Source: Polychytrium aggregatum
Lineage: Eukaryota; Chytridiomycota; Chytridiomycetes; Polychytriales
Direction of reading: 5' to 3'
NCBI RefSeq assembly: GCF_025602895.1
Contig: NW_026516430.1
Span: forward strand, 1 to 44,939
DNA: 44,939 bases
The notes under the pieces were generated by a model that saw nothing but the letters and a program-made list of their open reading frames with translations, searched no databases and had not been told where the DNA came from. The stretch's first letter is position 1. Each line of letters opens with the position of its first letter. Of this stretch, positions 11,668-24,420 are shown one piece after another. The position numbers were made by a program, and so were the translations under genes.

Positions 11668-12898
11668 AGCACCACCCGCGCCCGGCACTTTGTCGGCACG
11701 GAGGACTGGACTGGGCCATGCTGGCTTGCCGGCGCGGCCATCGTGTCCTCCTCCATCCTCACGCAACCCAAACTCTCATCAGCGCCCTGCCTTTCGTGCT
11801 GTGCACAAGATACAAGATGGCGCCGAGTCGATATCGGCTGCGCAGTCCTGGCGAAGCCGATTGAATGCCCTTGCCGGTGCTCTGTGCGGCTTCTGGCTGC
11901 TGCATTGTCTTGCTGGTGTTCTCCGGGATGCTCTGCCGTATATTCTCGGCGCTTCGGCCTCGTCGTCGATCTGTCACATGTACTCTGGTTGGCCTTCTGC
12001 TCCGTTTCCTCCATTTCTCTCTCTCTCTCTCCCCTCTCCTACTCCTCTATTGCCTCCTCGATCTATCTCTCTCTCTCCCATTGTCTCGTCGTCTGTTCCT
12101 ATCCTTTGTTGACCACAATCTTGCGTCCGCTCACGCAACCTCCTTGTGACTACTATTCTACTATTTATTGAGAAGCCAGGCTTCGAACGCCTCAGACCCC
12201 ATAGCAATCTCTCTAGCGTGTTTTGGAAACGAATGCGAAAAATTGAACAAAATGAAAATGACCGAAAACCCCCCGTCCCAACTTGAAAATACAGTCATTC
12301 CAGAAAACCCCCCCCCAGAACAGTGCCTCTTTTCTCTGGCATCAGAGTCCCGAAGTCCGTGGGCTTCCGTGTGATTGTTTCCCGTCCTGGTTGGCCATCG
12401 TTTTGTTTTCGTTGGTTTGTGAGCGCAGTCCTGGTCTATCGTCTGGACAGGGGACTCGTGCTGTCCATGTATCGAGCCGCCAGACACCACGCCATCGGCT
12501 GGACCGCTCGCCCATCCCCATGAGCCCGCAGCACTGTATCCAGAACGAAACGAGACGCCCCAGAGCGAAACGAGACACTCGTTCCCACGGCGAACGACCA
12601 CGGGGCGCGCGGGTGTCTGAGCCGCAGCAGCGCCCCGTGACCAGGGTTCGGACACGCGCCCCAGCCGCCCCGGCTTCTTGCCCATGGCATGGCGCTTGCG
12701 TCATTGCCTTCACCCGCCGGACATCTCTCCCTCCATCGCCCAGCCCCTGTTCGTCGATACCAGCCCTCATCGCTCCTGATCAACTAACTGCTCTTCATCC
12801 ACGCCTTCTGCCGTTCTCATTTCCGTTGCTGAATATTCCCCTTTCCACCACCCCTGCTCTCCACCCTCATTTGGCTGGCCGTTCTTCCCGTTGCCACT
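11668..12898. other. Intergenic region, CT-rich
   Basis: About 1.2 kb between the disordered-protein gene and the aminopeptidase gene. Contains CT-dinucleotide tracts near 12016-12085, short C runs near 12270-12317, and a pyrimidine-rich leader ahead of the aminopeptidase ATG. Open frames here have no domain and disagree with codon use of the neighbours. No RNA gene seen. Confidence 0.5.
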
Positions 12899-14921
<2,023 letters not shown>

Positions 14922-15157
14922 GCCTGCTGCTGCTCGAGCGCCATGGTCTGTTGAGCGATTACACGCTTGCCCATCCAATAAACGAAAGATTTGCGATTGG
15001 AGAGCTCGGACGCACTGGGCGATCGTATCTTGGTCCGATCTGGTCTGTCTCCAAACAAATAGCGGGGCGGGGTGGCAGAGGCCCAGGAACTATATTGCTT
15101 ATCAGCAGACCCATCTCTCGAACAGGGCAGGACCAGCGCGCACAGCGACGCCGTCGC

Positions 15158-15601
15158 CTAGCCTCGCAGCTGTGAGCCAAGATATTCATCCCACGAGACC
15201 AGCCCGTCGTTGTTGGTGTCTGCTTGTGCAAGCGCTTCGTCGACCTCTCTCTCGATCTGGTCGATCGACTTGCGGTCTGAGCCCTGGGCCGGACCAAAGG
15301 TCGTGAGTGCGTTCCGAATCTCGTGGCCGTCGAGAAAGCCGTCGTGGTTCTGGTCGTGCAGGGCAAAGTAGTAATAGATGTCGTTGTCGTTGAGCGTTTC
15401 GGACGATGACGAGGAAGAGGACGAGGAGGCAGAGCCATCGGGCTGCGGAGGGGCTTTGTAGGCGAGATGCTCGGCCTCCATTTGCGACTGCACTTGGTGG
15501 GTGGCACCCCGATAGCCGCTCCAAGGCCCGGCGCGATGGCGAGCTTCGATGCCCAGGGTCATGCACGCCAGCAGAACGACCGAGACGCCGAGGAGCTTCA
15601 T
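15158..15601 (-). CDS. MCFD2-like secretory-pathway EF-hand protein
   Basis: Probable calcium-binding cofactor of a lectin cargo receptor (LMAN1/ERGIC-53 type) in ER-to-Golgi export, by analogy with MCFD2. A single exon encodes 147 residues; human MCFD2 has 146. The start MKLLGVSVVLLACMTLGIEA is a signal peptide. Two EF-hand loops are visible: DQNHDGFLDGHE and DTNNDGLVSWDE, both with acidic residues at positions 1, 3, 5 and 12 or close equivalents. The preceding YYYFALHD matches the helix before the first MCFD2 EF-hand. A polyserine linker (SASSSSSSSSSE) between signal peptide and EF-hands is unusual. It could instead be a generic secreted calmodulin-like protein. Confidence 0.75.
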   Translation of the reverse strand: MKLLGVSVVLLACMTLGIEARHRAGPWSGYRGATHQVQSQMEAEHLAYKAPPQPDGSASSSSSSSSSETLNDNDIYYYFALHDQNHDGFLDGHEIRNALTTFGPAQGSDRKSIDQIEREVDEALAQADTNNDGLVSWDEYLGSQLRG

Positions 15602-16172
15602 TTTGTGGTGCTGTTGGCGAGGGCGCGGGGCAATCTTGTCAATGAGGTGAGTGCGGTCTTCAAGGCCCTCGTCCGCAACAGGAGGAGATGAGATCAGTGG
15701 GGCGAAAGGGAGCAGAGGGCAGCGAGAGCGGATGCTGGCTGCACCGGCCAACCAGAGAGCGCCAGACGGGAAAGAAACGGCCCCATGACCCGACGCTCCT
15801 GTCCAACGAAAGCAGTCTGGGCACAGAGCGACATGAGCATTCAGGAATCGGTGGCGAGGAAGACACTGGGTACCCTGCCTAGCCACTCATACGGTACGGA
15901 CAGAAAGGTCGGGTGAAAGCCTTGGGACAACTGGAATCCAGTCGGGAGAGAGGAGGGAGTTGGCCTATCAAGGGGTACATATTCGCTCGGCCTTATGAAC
16001 TGCTGAAAACATCTGGACCCGGATGATTATTATTCAAATGGAAGGACATCATTTTGAGAAGAACTAATACTTGGAACTAAATTCTTTCACATACTCGTGA
16101 ACAGTCAAGCAAATCGAAAGCAAAACTATATAATCAAACATGATCACCACTGATAAGCGAAGTATCCCGAAA
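15602..16172. other. Spacer where base composition changes
   Basis: The GC-rich promoter of the EF-hand gene passes, near 15950, into clearly AT-richer sequence that continues to about 18500. This marks the left edge of the island holding the two broken paralogues. No inverted terminal repeat or target-site duplication was found by eye. Confidence 0.5.
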
Positions 16173-16905
16173 TCAGAAAATGCTCAGATTTTGAACACCG
16201 TTGGCAAGTGTGGACATGGTTTGGCTCGCGAGTTGCGTGAAGGACCTTGAGGTCTGGGGTGGCTTGGGTGGAGATGGTTGCTGGAGTTGATTGGTGATGA
16301 TGACTCCATGGCGTGGGGGAGGAATCCTTCCAGAGATCTTTGTAAACTTACCAAAGAATTCTCCGTTGTACTTGAGGGTTGAAAGCGTTTTGATCAACTC
16401 TTCGATTTCTTCTGGAGTTGGGACAGCTTTTGAAACCTCGACTCCTTCCGTCAAGAGCTTCCTCTCGATATTGTATTTTTCTCTCATTTTTTCGAGACCG
16501 TCGATTTTTGCTTGGTATGAGAGCTGATCTTGAGTAGCCGAGGTTGAGTCCCGAGCTTGTTTAATCAAGTGATCAATATAGTTGAGGATGGCGTCATTGA
16601 AATGGACAATGCCATTTGCCTTGACGAACAATGCAAAATGGGCGCTGATGGCCAATATCTGCTGCTGCTCTGCCTTGAGCTCATCCAGGGTTTGATTTAT
16701 CATCCTCAAAGCCATTTGGATCTGATCTTGGCTTGATTTTCGATACTGACTTCAATCACCTCACCTTCGTCTGAAGTTCCAGGATAGCTCACCCCGGATG
16801 ACACTTGGATCGGGGTTTGTGATTTCTCATCGTAAAGGTATAATTTCGAGCAAGAAAGGCTCTGGCCAGAATCCAAGAGGCGAGCGTTGTTGTTGAAAAC
16901 TCTCT
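16173..16905 (-). pseudogene. Broken member of a Cys/His-rich GTPase-associated family (C-terminal part)
   Basis: The clean open part, 16715-16173, starts at ATG and encodes 180 residues of helical sequence: FALFVKANGIVHFNDAILNY, then EKMREKYNIERKLLTEG and PTPEEIEELIKTLSTLKYNG. These align by eye with the C-terminal half of the plus-strand copy at 16844-17974. Upstream on the same strand, 16905-16720 holds another coding-like frame, with LDSGQSLSCSKLYLYDEKSQ and SYPGTSDEGEVIEVSIENQA, which runs into the first part if one base is missing near 16725. No ATG, GTPase domain or Cys/His module precedes it. I infer a 5'-truncated, frameshifted remnant; a spliced gene with an unusual start is the alternative. 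Confidence 0.55.
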
Positions 16906-17974
16906 ACGAGCAACACAAAGCGCAATAGCCAGTCTCGATCAAGAACTTGATCAGAAAAAACGAGAATTGGCCAATATTCAGCAGCATCTCGATGCCTCCG
17001 ATGAAATTCCACAAAGGCATATACTTCCTTTCCAGACGACCGTCTGCTCTCACCAAGACTGTGTCAAACTTTTCCGCGACGAAAATGGTGTTGATCAAAC
17101 CGATTACCCAAGCCGGTGTCATCTAAACTGCACGTGTCCCTCAGTCCAACACGAAACTGAGCCTGAAGTGCAAAATGATCATTTTCAGTGCGAAGTAATG
17201 CATAACGGCCTGTGTCTAGCGTGCGAACATCGCTCGGATGAACACATGCGCATTGACTGGGAGCTCAGATACAAGCCGAACGGATTGGCGTCGCAGCTTT
17301 CAAAACAACTTGATATTGAAAAACTGAATCAAGATGCTTTGGAAGAGAGGATCGCCGATCAGAAACGAGTTGCCGAGGATCTTGAAGCTGAGCTATCCAC
17401 ATTAAAAGCTGCCTTGTCAAGCTTTGGTTCATATATCAGGGATCACAGTCTGGCGTTCACCAATCACGCAGTCTTTGAGTATTTGGATGAAATGGAGCGT
17501 TCAACCCTGCCTACCTCTCCAAAAAGTGCCTCAATTGCCGCAAGGGTCCAACTCGCATTCAGTCGAATCAGGGAACAATATCAAGCTGAAATGGATATCG
17601 TGAAGCTGCCGGATGCTTCAGACGAAATCAGTCCAGGCGGCGACCTCCCAGAACAGGACTCCGTCGTTAAATTGGTAGAAGAGCTGAGGAAGCTTCCACT
17701 ATCAGGTGGATACTTTGCGGAGCCAGAACCAATTTCTGAACGACACAAGCCTTCGACCCAAGAACAGGCCCAAGTGTCCGATCAAGCTGCGGACGAAAAG
17801 CAAGCCGCGGATTCCATATCCAACGACGAATCTTGGCACATTTCCACCAGCATCGTCACAGCAGTCAGATCGATCATGGCCCTAGTCTATCTCTGGATCA
17901 CAGTCGTTGTCGTGAGTGTTGGAAAGGTGGTTGAAGTCTTTCGTCCAAACAATCATGGATCTCAAGAATGTTGA
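16844..17974 (+). pseudogene. 5'-truncated Cys/His-rich protein with coiled coil and C-terminal membrane segment
   Basis: A frame open from 16844 to 17974 without an ATG before the conserved part. Order: coiled coil (SLDQELDQKKRELANIQQHL); a Cys/His module with CSHQDC, then YPSRCHLNCTC, then HNGLCLACEHRSDEHM, then IDWEL; a second coiled coil; and a hydrophobic C-terminal segment (MALVYLWITVVVVSV). The Cys/His pattern is one I recall following AIG1/GIMAP-like GTPase domains in many Glomeromycotina and chytrid proteins; that GTPase domain is absent here. The C-terminal half matches the minus-strand copy next to it. Missing start and missing N-terminal domain suggest a fragment, possibly still transcribed. 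Base composition is AT-richer than the flanking genes. Confidence 0.6.
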
Positions 17975-18546
17975 TTGCGTCGACCTCCCGTGGCTTTGCC
18001 GAGCGTGAGTCGAACAAGTCTTGCATAGAGCGCCATCTTCAATGCGTAACACGGCATTGGAGAATTATTAAATCGATCGGTAGGGAAGGATATGTTGGCA
18101 GTCATTATTCCTCGTTCTGCGATCATGTGGGGGAGGGTATTTCAGCTGAGTAATGTCCAACCCCATCATGTTCCACCGCATCGCTGCATTATTTCGGCAA
18201 TTGTCGTTTATTGAGGGTGTCAAATAATGGACAGAGTCCATGGAGGAATGCATTTTATGATCAGTCGGTGTGGATTTGCAGAGACCTGAATCTAGAGTCT
18301 CAATGTGGAAGGTCGGTGGAAAGTGGATAACAGGGCTGCCCCGCGCAGCAGCCATCGCAGCCGCTGCCACAAGGGAACAGAGGATGGGCTAAAGGCTCAG
18401 AGTGATCGCGGTTTCGCAATGCATGCTCGAGCAATATCGCTGCAGATGGATATTCAAGATCGGCAGCAATAATAAAATGGGACGCAGTATAACATGACAA
18501 GTAGAGTTGCTATGCTGAACCAAGATCCGCCCGAGCAACAGCTCGC
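17975..18546. other. AT-richer spacer downstream of the fragment
   Basis: About 570 bases between the fragment and the IMP dehydrogenase stop. Composition returns to GC-rich at about 18500. Contains the IMPDH 3' UTR; nothing else recognised. Confidence 0.5.
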
Positions 18547-20697
18547 CTAAGCAAAGAGGCGCTTCTCGTACGAGTAGAGGCCGTGGACACCGCCTTCCAA
18601 CTGGGCACTTGCGGTGCGCTTCTCGAATCGCACGACGCCGTCAACGACCTTCTGGCTGAGCTCGCTGATGCTGCGGCAGCCAATGTCCTGGAGACTGTGC
18701 TGGACACCGGAAGTGAGGTAGCCCAGGAACTTCTTGACGGTGCCCTTGTCGACGACGGTGCCGGTGACGCCCTGGGCGACCTTGATCTTGTCGCCTTCGG
18801 AGTAGTAGCGCTTGCCAGCAGCGTCGCCCTTCTCCATGGCATCGAGAGAACCCATGCCGCGGTATTTCTTCAGGCGCTGGCCCTCGTTGTAAAAGTACTC
18901 GCCAGGGGACTCGGTGGTGCCGGCCAGGAGAGAGCCCATCATGACGGCGGAGGCGCCGAGGGACAGAGCCTTGACAATGTGGCCGACGTTGCCGATACCA
19001 CCATCGGCAATGACGGGGACGCCAAACTGACGGGCAAACTGAGCGACACGGAAGACAGCAGTGCCCTGGGGACGACCGCAGGCCATGACTGGACGAAGAG
19101 TGCGAAGAGTGAGCACATTGCATGGCGTCTAATGGGCAATCAAGGTGGCACAGGCTCAAAGATTCCACACCGGCCATCAGAGGGACTTGGAGGCAGTCTC
19201 GCCGGGCTCCCGATACATACCTTCCTGGGTGATGCAGATGGAGCCGCTACCCATGCCGATACGGAGGCCATCGGCGCCGGCCTGGATAAGACGGCGCGCC
19301 TGCTCCTTGGTGACAACGTTGCCGGCGACGACATCAACGTGAGGGTAGGCGTCCTTGATGTGGCGGATCATCTCGACCTGGTAGCTCGAGTTGCCCTGCG
19401 ACGAATCCAGGAAGACAATGTCGAGGCCGGCGTCGACGAGGGCAGCCAGGCGCTTCTTGTCCTCAAAGTGGGTGCTGATGGCGGCGGCACAGAGGAGCTG
19501 CTTGGACTGGTTCTTCTTGGAGGCCCAGGGGTAGTCACGGGTCTTGATCAAATCGGAACGGGCGAGGAGCGAGGTGAGGCGGCCCTCCTCGTCGACGATA
19601 GGGAGCTTGCCCTTGCGGGACTTTTTGAGGAGAGCGTTGGCCTCGGAGAGGGAGATGCCCTGCTTGGCGACGACGAGGTCGGTGGTCATAATCTCCCTCA
19701 GCGGGCGGGAGCGCTCCTCGCTGGACTGCAGGAAATCAATGTCGCGGGAGGTGACGATGCCGACGATCTTGGAGTGCATCTTGCCGGTCTCTGTGCAGAC
19801 ACGACGGAGCAGGTACACGAAGGTGAGACCCGAGAGCAAGTGATGTGCGTGCGCATCGCTGCACGGACAATCTCGTCACTGGAAACGAATGCAGCCCGCC
19901 GCATTCGGGCACGAGTATGTACCGGTGATGGGGATGCCGCAGAAACCGTATCGGGCCTTGATGTTGACAACGTCCTGGACGGTGTGGTCGGGGCTGAGGC
20001 ACATGGGATCGGCGATGAAGCCGTTCTCGAACTTCTTGACGAGGCGAACCATGTTGGCCTGCTCCTCGACCGAGCAGTTGTGGTGGATGACGCCGAGGCC
20101 GCCGTTCAGGGCCATGTGGATGGCCATGTCGGTCTCTGGAGAGGCCGCGAGGGCAGAGTCGTGGAGATGAGCGTTCGTTCGGCAGAGCCCGCGCTCCGAG
20201 GCACCCACTCCCATCGAGGGCCGATGCACATGGACGCGTTGCGTCGAGTGGCGAGACATTGAGCAGCCTCCGCTCTTGGCCGCCCTCTCCCAATGCCGGC
20301 AGGCAACGGCAGAGCCGCGCCAGATCCCAATGGCACTGTGAAATCACGGTTCGGCCCGAGAGAAGCTATGGCATTGCGCATATCGGGTGTGCCATGCCGC
20401 AATTGGCGTACCAGTGACAGTGTCCATCGGGCTCGAGAGGAAGGGCGTCTTAATCTTGAAGCGCTTGGTGACCTGGATGTCCAGCGAGACAACATCGGCG
20501 CCAAAGTCGATATATCCGGGCAGGATCAGGAAGTCATTGTAGGTCAAGCCGCCGGAGATGGTCGGGTCCATGAGCTGCTCGGCAGTCAGGCCGTCGTCGG
20601 CAGTGTCGCTGAGGAGCGCCTGGAGGCGGGCATCTCGCTGCTCTGTGGTCTCGGAGGGCGAGGCAAGCGGGGCAGTGCTAAAGTCGACGGGGTACAT
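18547..20697 (-). CDS. Inosine-5'-monophosphate dehydrogenase
   Basis: Oxidises IMP to XMP with NAD, the rate-limiting step of guanine nucleotide synthesis; cytosolic tetramer. Four exons on the minus strand, 20697-20412, 20135-19923, 19790-19221 and 19088-18547, join exactly to 536 residues (usual 514-525). Visible features: [12 protein letters not shown] near the N-terminus; tandem CBS region with [20 protein letters not shown] and the second half in exon 3; the catalytic loop [10 protein letters not shown] with Cys encoded at 19236-19234; [20 protein letters not shown]; the phosphate-binding [17 protein letters not shown]; flap [11 protein letters not shown]; and the terminal SSAQ-like [15 protein letters not shown]. 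All catalytic motifs are intact. It is the target of mycophenolic acid; no resistance change was evaluated. Confidence 0.97.
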
Positions 20698-21040
20698 GGC
20701 AGGCGGGGACTAGGAGCAGTAGCAACGGCAGCGGATGGGCCCTGGGAAGTATGGATCGAGACGACAGAGGGTAAAGAGCAGGGACGCAACGGAAGGGAAG
20801 CGCGGGACTGAAATACGAAAGCCGGGAGCGAGGCGGCGGCGCGGCGAGAGCGCCGCGAGGGCCGCCCGACAGCAGACCACACAGCACGCCGTGTGGACAG
20901 CGAGAGCCCGGCGAGAACGGCTCCTCGCACACACACACACGTACACTCCGCCCTGCGCGGCGCCTGAAAAAAAAATTTTCTCTGTGGCACTGTCGGCACT
21001 GCGCAGCGCAGTGCTTCAAACTCCGACCGGGCTTGCTTGG

Positions 21041-21106
21041 GCTGCTGATGCTGATGCTGCTGCTGCTGCTGATGCTGCTGATGCTGCTGCTGATGCTGCT
21101 GCTGCC
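21041..21106 (+). repeat. CTG/ATG trinucleotide tract
   Basis: An interrupted run of CTG and ATG triplets about 65 bases long lies in the IMPDH-regulator intergenic region. It produces spurious Leu/Met-rich frames on both strands. Confidence 0.9.
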
Positions 21107-21441
21107 GTCTCCGGGAGCACCGCAGGATGATACGGCGGACGCTGTGCTGCGGCGACATCAATCGCGGGGCTGGGACGTGGACATCTGTTGCGGGGCGTAT
21201 CTGTCGGTGAGGGCATTTCGAATACTCGCTGTGCTTACCATTCGTCGGACAGCGCCACAGAACGCCCGCCACAGAATGCCCACCCACGTGCCCCGTCCTC
21301 TCGCCGCTGCTCTCGCCGCTGCTCTCGCCGCTGCTCTCGCGCCCGTCTCGTGCCTGTCTCGGCGGCTCTTCTCGCTGCCGGCGAACCCGAGCCCGACCTC
21401 TCTGGTCGTTCGCCGTCGAATCATCAGCGCAACTTGGAACT

Positions 21442-21538
21442 CATCTCAACCACGCCATCTCAACCACGTCATCTCAACCACGCCATCTCAACCACGACAT
21501 ATCAGCCACGACATATCATCCACGGCCGTCTCAGCCAC
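21442..21538 (+). repeat. 14-bp tandem array upstream of the Zn2Cys6 gene
   Basis: About seven units of CATCTCAACCACGN lie in tandem, the last three diverging to CATATCAGCCACGA forms. The array ends about 80 bases upstream of the ATG at 21618, probably in the 5' UTR or core promoter. Confidence 0.9.
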
Positions 21539-21617
21539 ACCCCAACTGCATCTGGAACTGCCCTATCGATCGGCGAGCTAGACATTCCTCCAGCCGACTC
21601 CCCTGCGTGCCCACCGT

Positions 21618-24420
21618 ATGGTTCCGACCTCGGAAACCTGCCCCTCCCCGTCGGTACTCGCGGCCACTGGCCCTCTGCTCGATCCTGTGCAGCATACTGC
21701 ACCTCTCTCGCTGCTGCTGCCAACTCTCCCGTCGCTTGATTCCGAACATGAATCCGAGCCACCGCTCCCTGCGCTTACGGCCGAATCTCCGACATCGTCT
21801 TCGTCTTCGGTCCCGGATACGGCATCGGCAGATGTCCCTGCCGACCCGCTTGGCTCAGTAGCGCCGCCGTCGTCCCTCAACTTGTGGTCGCTGTTTGGAG
21901 GCTGCCCGATCTCCCCTCCCCTGTTGCCCTCGGCAGCCACTGCGCCGCGGATATCTCCGGCGTCCTCGGCAACTTCTGTGTTGCCCACCCAGCCGTCTCC
22001 GTCTATTCAGCCCTCTCCGTCTATTCAGCCCTCTCCCCTCCCCACTCCTCCGGTCGGCACAAGCGTTCTGACGCCAGCGGAAATCTTGGCAGCACAGCAG
22101 CTGGCGAATGCTGCAACCATCGCATCGCGCTGCTTTCCGAACCTGGACTCGCTGGACCTGGCGTCGCTATCGTCGTCCCTCGGGGCTCTGGGATTCCTCT
22201 CGCCGACGACCCTTGCTGAAGTTGCAAAGCTTTTGAAGCACGTCCCAGGTGACTCCGAGGTGAGTGTCCTTCTGCCCGTGGTCTCCATTGCCTGCATCTC
22301 CGTCCACGGCAACCCTGCCTGACGAACAGCCTCGTGGTCTGTCATGCAAGAAACGAGAGCACGTATCCTTATTCACCATGCGGTATGCTTATTTTGGTGT
22401 CTGCTCATTGCTCTTGCGGACGCTCTGATTGAACGGCGCATCTGCACACATCGTTGGTGCCACCGGGATCACCTTCGACACCACCATCATCAACGCCAAC
22501 GTTGGGGCAATATCTCCATCAGCTGTCCGAGCACATCCAATTCCTAGCCGCCGCGCGGCAGGTCGAGGCCCTCCAGTCCGTCACCGACACACACATCGCC
22601 GAGGCTGCCGCCTTGGCTGCAGCCACAGCCATCGGAGTCCATCCGCCTGATTTGCCAGCATCTCTCTTTCCGAGTCCGTTGGTGGCCCATCAGGTCGCGG
22701 CGTCTTCCGCCAGTGTCGCGACACCCAAACTACCCCCATCGTTCAAGCTTCCTCTCGGCATCGTCAAGCGATCGGCAAAGCCAGAAAAGAAGGCATATGT
22801 CAACCATGCTTGCGTTGATTGCAAAGCCGCGCATGTTGCCTGCGAAGCCAAGCGGCCCTGCCAGCGCTGCATTCGACTCAACAAGGCCGACTCCTGTGTC
22901 GATGCTTTCCGGCGAAAGCGAGGGCGGCCGTCCATCCTCAAAAATATTGATATGCTGCTGGCCAATGGAGCCAAGACGGCCGATCCCAGCAAACGGCCGG
23001 GCATGCGGACGTCAAAGCCCTCAGCCGCCACCCGTTCTCGGCCATCGTCCTCAGAGTCCTCTTTGCCTTCCAGCGCAGAGTCTGCGTCAACCGATCTCGC
23101 CCCGAGTCCGTGCGATCTGGCGGGGAAGCATCCAGAGGATCGGTCAATGTCTGGATCGCAGCCGCAACCGCAACCCAAACTGCCGCAACCAGTCAAAGTC
23201 CCCTTCCGGCCTGCGTCTCCGATCGACATCGATGCTTTGGCAACCGAGGGCTCCGCCACATCAACCGAGAAGTCTCAATCGGGCTCATCATCCAATGGAG
23301 CTGCCTTGACCAGTCGAACGGCACCCTCCACCGGTCATTCTGGAGGAATCAGCCACCAATCATCAACGACTACACCAGCGCCAGCATCAGCAACATCAGC
23401 GCGGTCACCGAGCGTGCGACCCAGCCTCCCTGAAGAGGCGAGCGGGCCAATCGTGCTGTCATCATGTGTCTCCGAGCCATCCCGTTCGCCAACATCGACG
23501 TCACCGACCATAGCATTTGACATCCCACGCCCAGCTCCGACGCAGATCTCGCCCACCAAGTCCTCGCCGCCTGCTTCCGTAGCTCCCTCGAGCTCGATGA
23601 TTTCGTCCATACAAGCGTCCACGGACACAACCGTCTCTGCTATCGCAAAGGCGGCTCCCCTGGTAAAGCGACCGCTTGCCCCGAAGCCCTCAAACCCACC
23701 GCCGCCGGCAAAGAAGCACCGGCCAATTCTGCCCCAAGTCCATCTCCCTGCGCTGTCGCATCCTGCGGCTCACGAATCCGCCTTGTCAGCGGCGGCCGCC
23801 GCCGCGATGAACACAGCGTTGGCCCGGTTCTACGCCTCGCTGCATCTCGGTGCCCATCCTCCAGCCTGTCCACCGGCGCTGTCGTTACTTGCACAGCAAC
23901 ACCCCTCACTTTTATCGACCCCTCCGAACGAAGATATTCTCCAGGCTTTGGCGGCGCTGTCCTTCTGTCCGCCTTATGCCGCTCCAACAGGTACAGGCTC
24001 GCGTGTGCAGCTTACATTCGCTTTGGAGGCCATGCTAGCCTATCTTGACCATATTCCCAGACAGCGCGGTCGGTTCCAGATCCCAGTGTGTTGCATGCAC
24101 TCATCTGCGACTCTTTTTGTTTTCTCCTAGATCTCGCTGGCTTGGCCCCGCCCGTCCCACATGATACACTGAACCCTGCCAGGTTCGATCTCGCCGTCAC
24201 TGCAGCCGCTTTGGCAGCCGCAACGGTCACGATGGGCTCGCGCTTCCCGACCCTCACAGACCTGCCCAATCTATCGTCCACGATGTCGACCACTGGTCCA
24301 GACTTGGATGGCTCAGCCCCCAAAGACAGCGGCTCGATCGAAGACGCCGATCCTCAGTGCGAGCCACATCCATCCGAGACCGCACCACCTCCGCTGACTT
24401 CCGAGTGCAACCGTTCATGA
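21618..24420 (+). CDS. Zn2Cys6 transcription factor with AT-hook-like motif
   Basis: Probable nuclear DNA-binding regulator. Exon 1 is 21618-22260 and exon 2 begins at 22523 (acceptor CAG), in phase. The binuclear zinc cluster ACVDCKAAHVAC, then EAKRPCQRC, then a Cys eight residues on, fits CX2CX6CX5CX2CX8C. RRKRGRPS follows at once and resembles an AT-hook. Long Ser/Pro-rich regions flank it. Three Ala-rich helical segments recur: AAQQLANAATIASRCFPNL, AEAAALAAATAIGVH and VTAAALAAATVTMGSRFP. Exon 2 ends near 24088, where an intron with TTTTGTTTTCTCCTAG leads to a last exon reaching a stop at 24420. The exact donor is ambiguous (24088, 24090 or 24093). No fungal-specific middle homology region is evident. 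Targets unknown. Confidence 0.8.

Larger units (their letters stand above)
20698..21617. promoter_or_regulatory. Shared divergent promoter region of IMPDH and Zn2Cys6 gene
   Basis: A 920-base divergent interval must drive both genes. It contains an imperfect CTG/ATG trinucleotide tract at 21041-21106, three GCTCTCGCC-type repeats near 21300-21335, and a 14-base tandem array at 21442-21538. A TGACTC Gcn4-type site was looked for but not found with confidence. Confidence 0.45.

Noticed and set aside
15950..18500. Intact transposon
   Set aside because: No transposase, reverse transcriptase, terminal repeats or target-site duplication were seen; only gene remnants and a composition change.
18583..20262. 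559-codon plus-strand open frame opposite IMPDH
   Set aside because: Antisense shadow of the IMPDH exons, produced by strong GC-ending codon bias. It crosses IMPDH introns and exons alike and shows no domain.
21033..21581. Leu/Met-rich open frame upstream of the Zn2Cys6 gene
   Set aside because: Arises from the CTG/ATG tract and the 14-base array; no coding signal apart from repeats.
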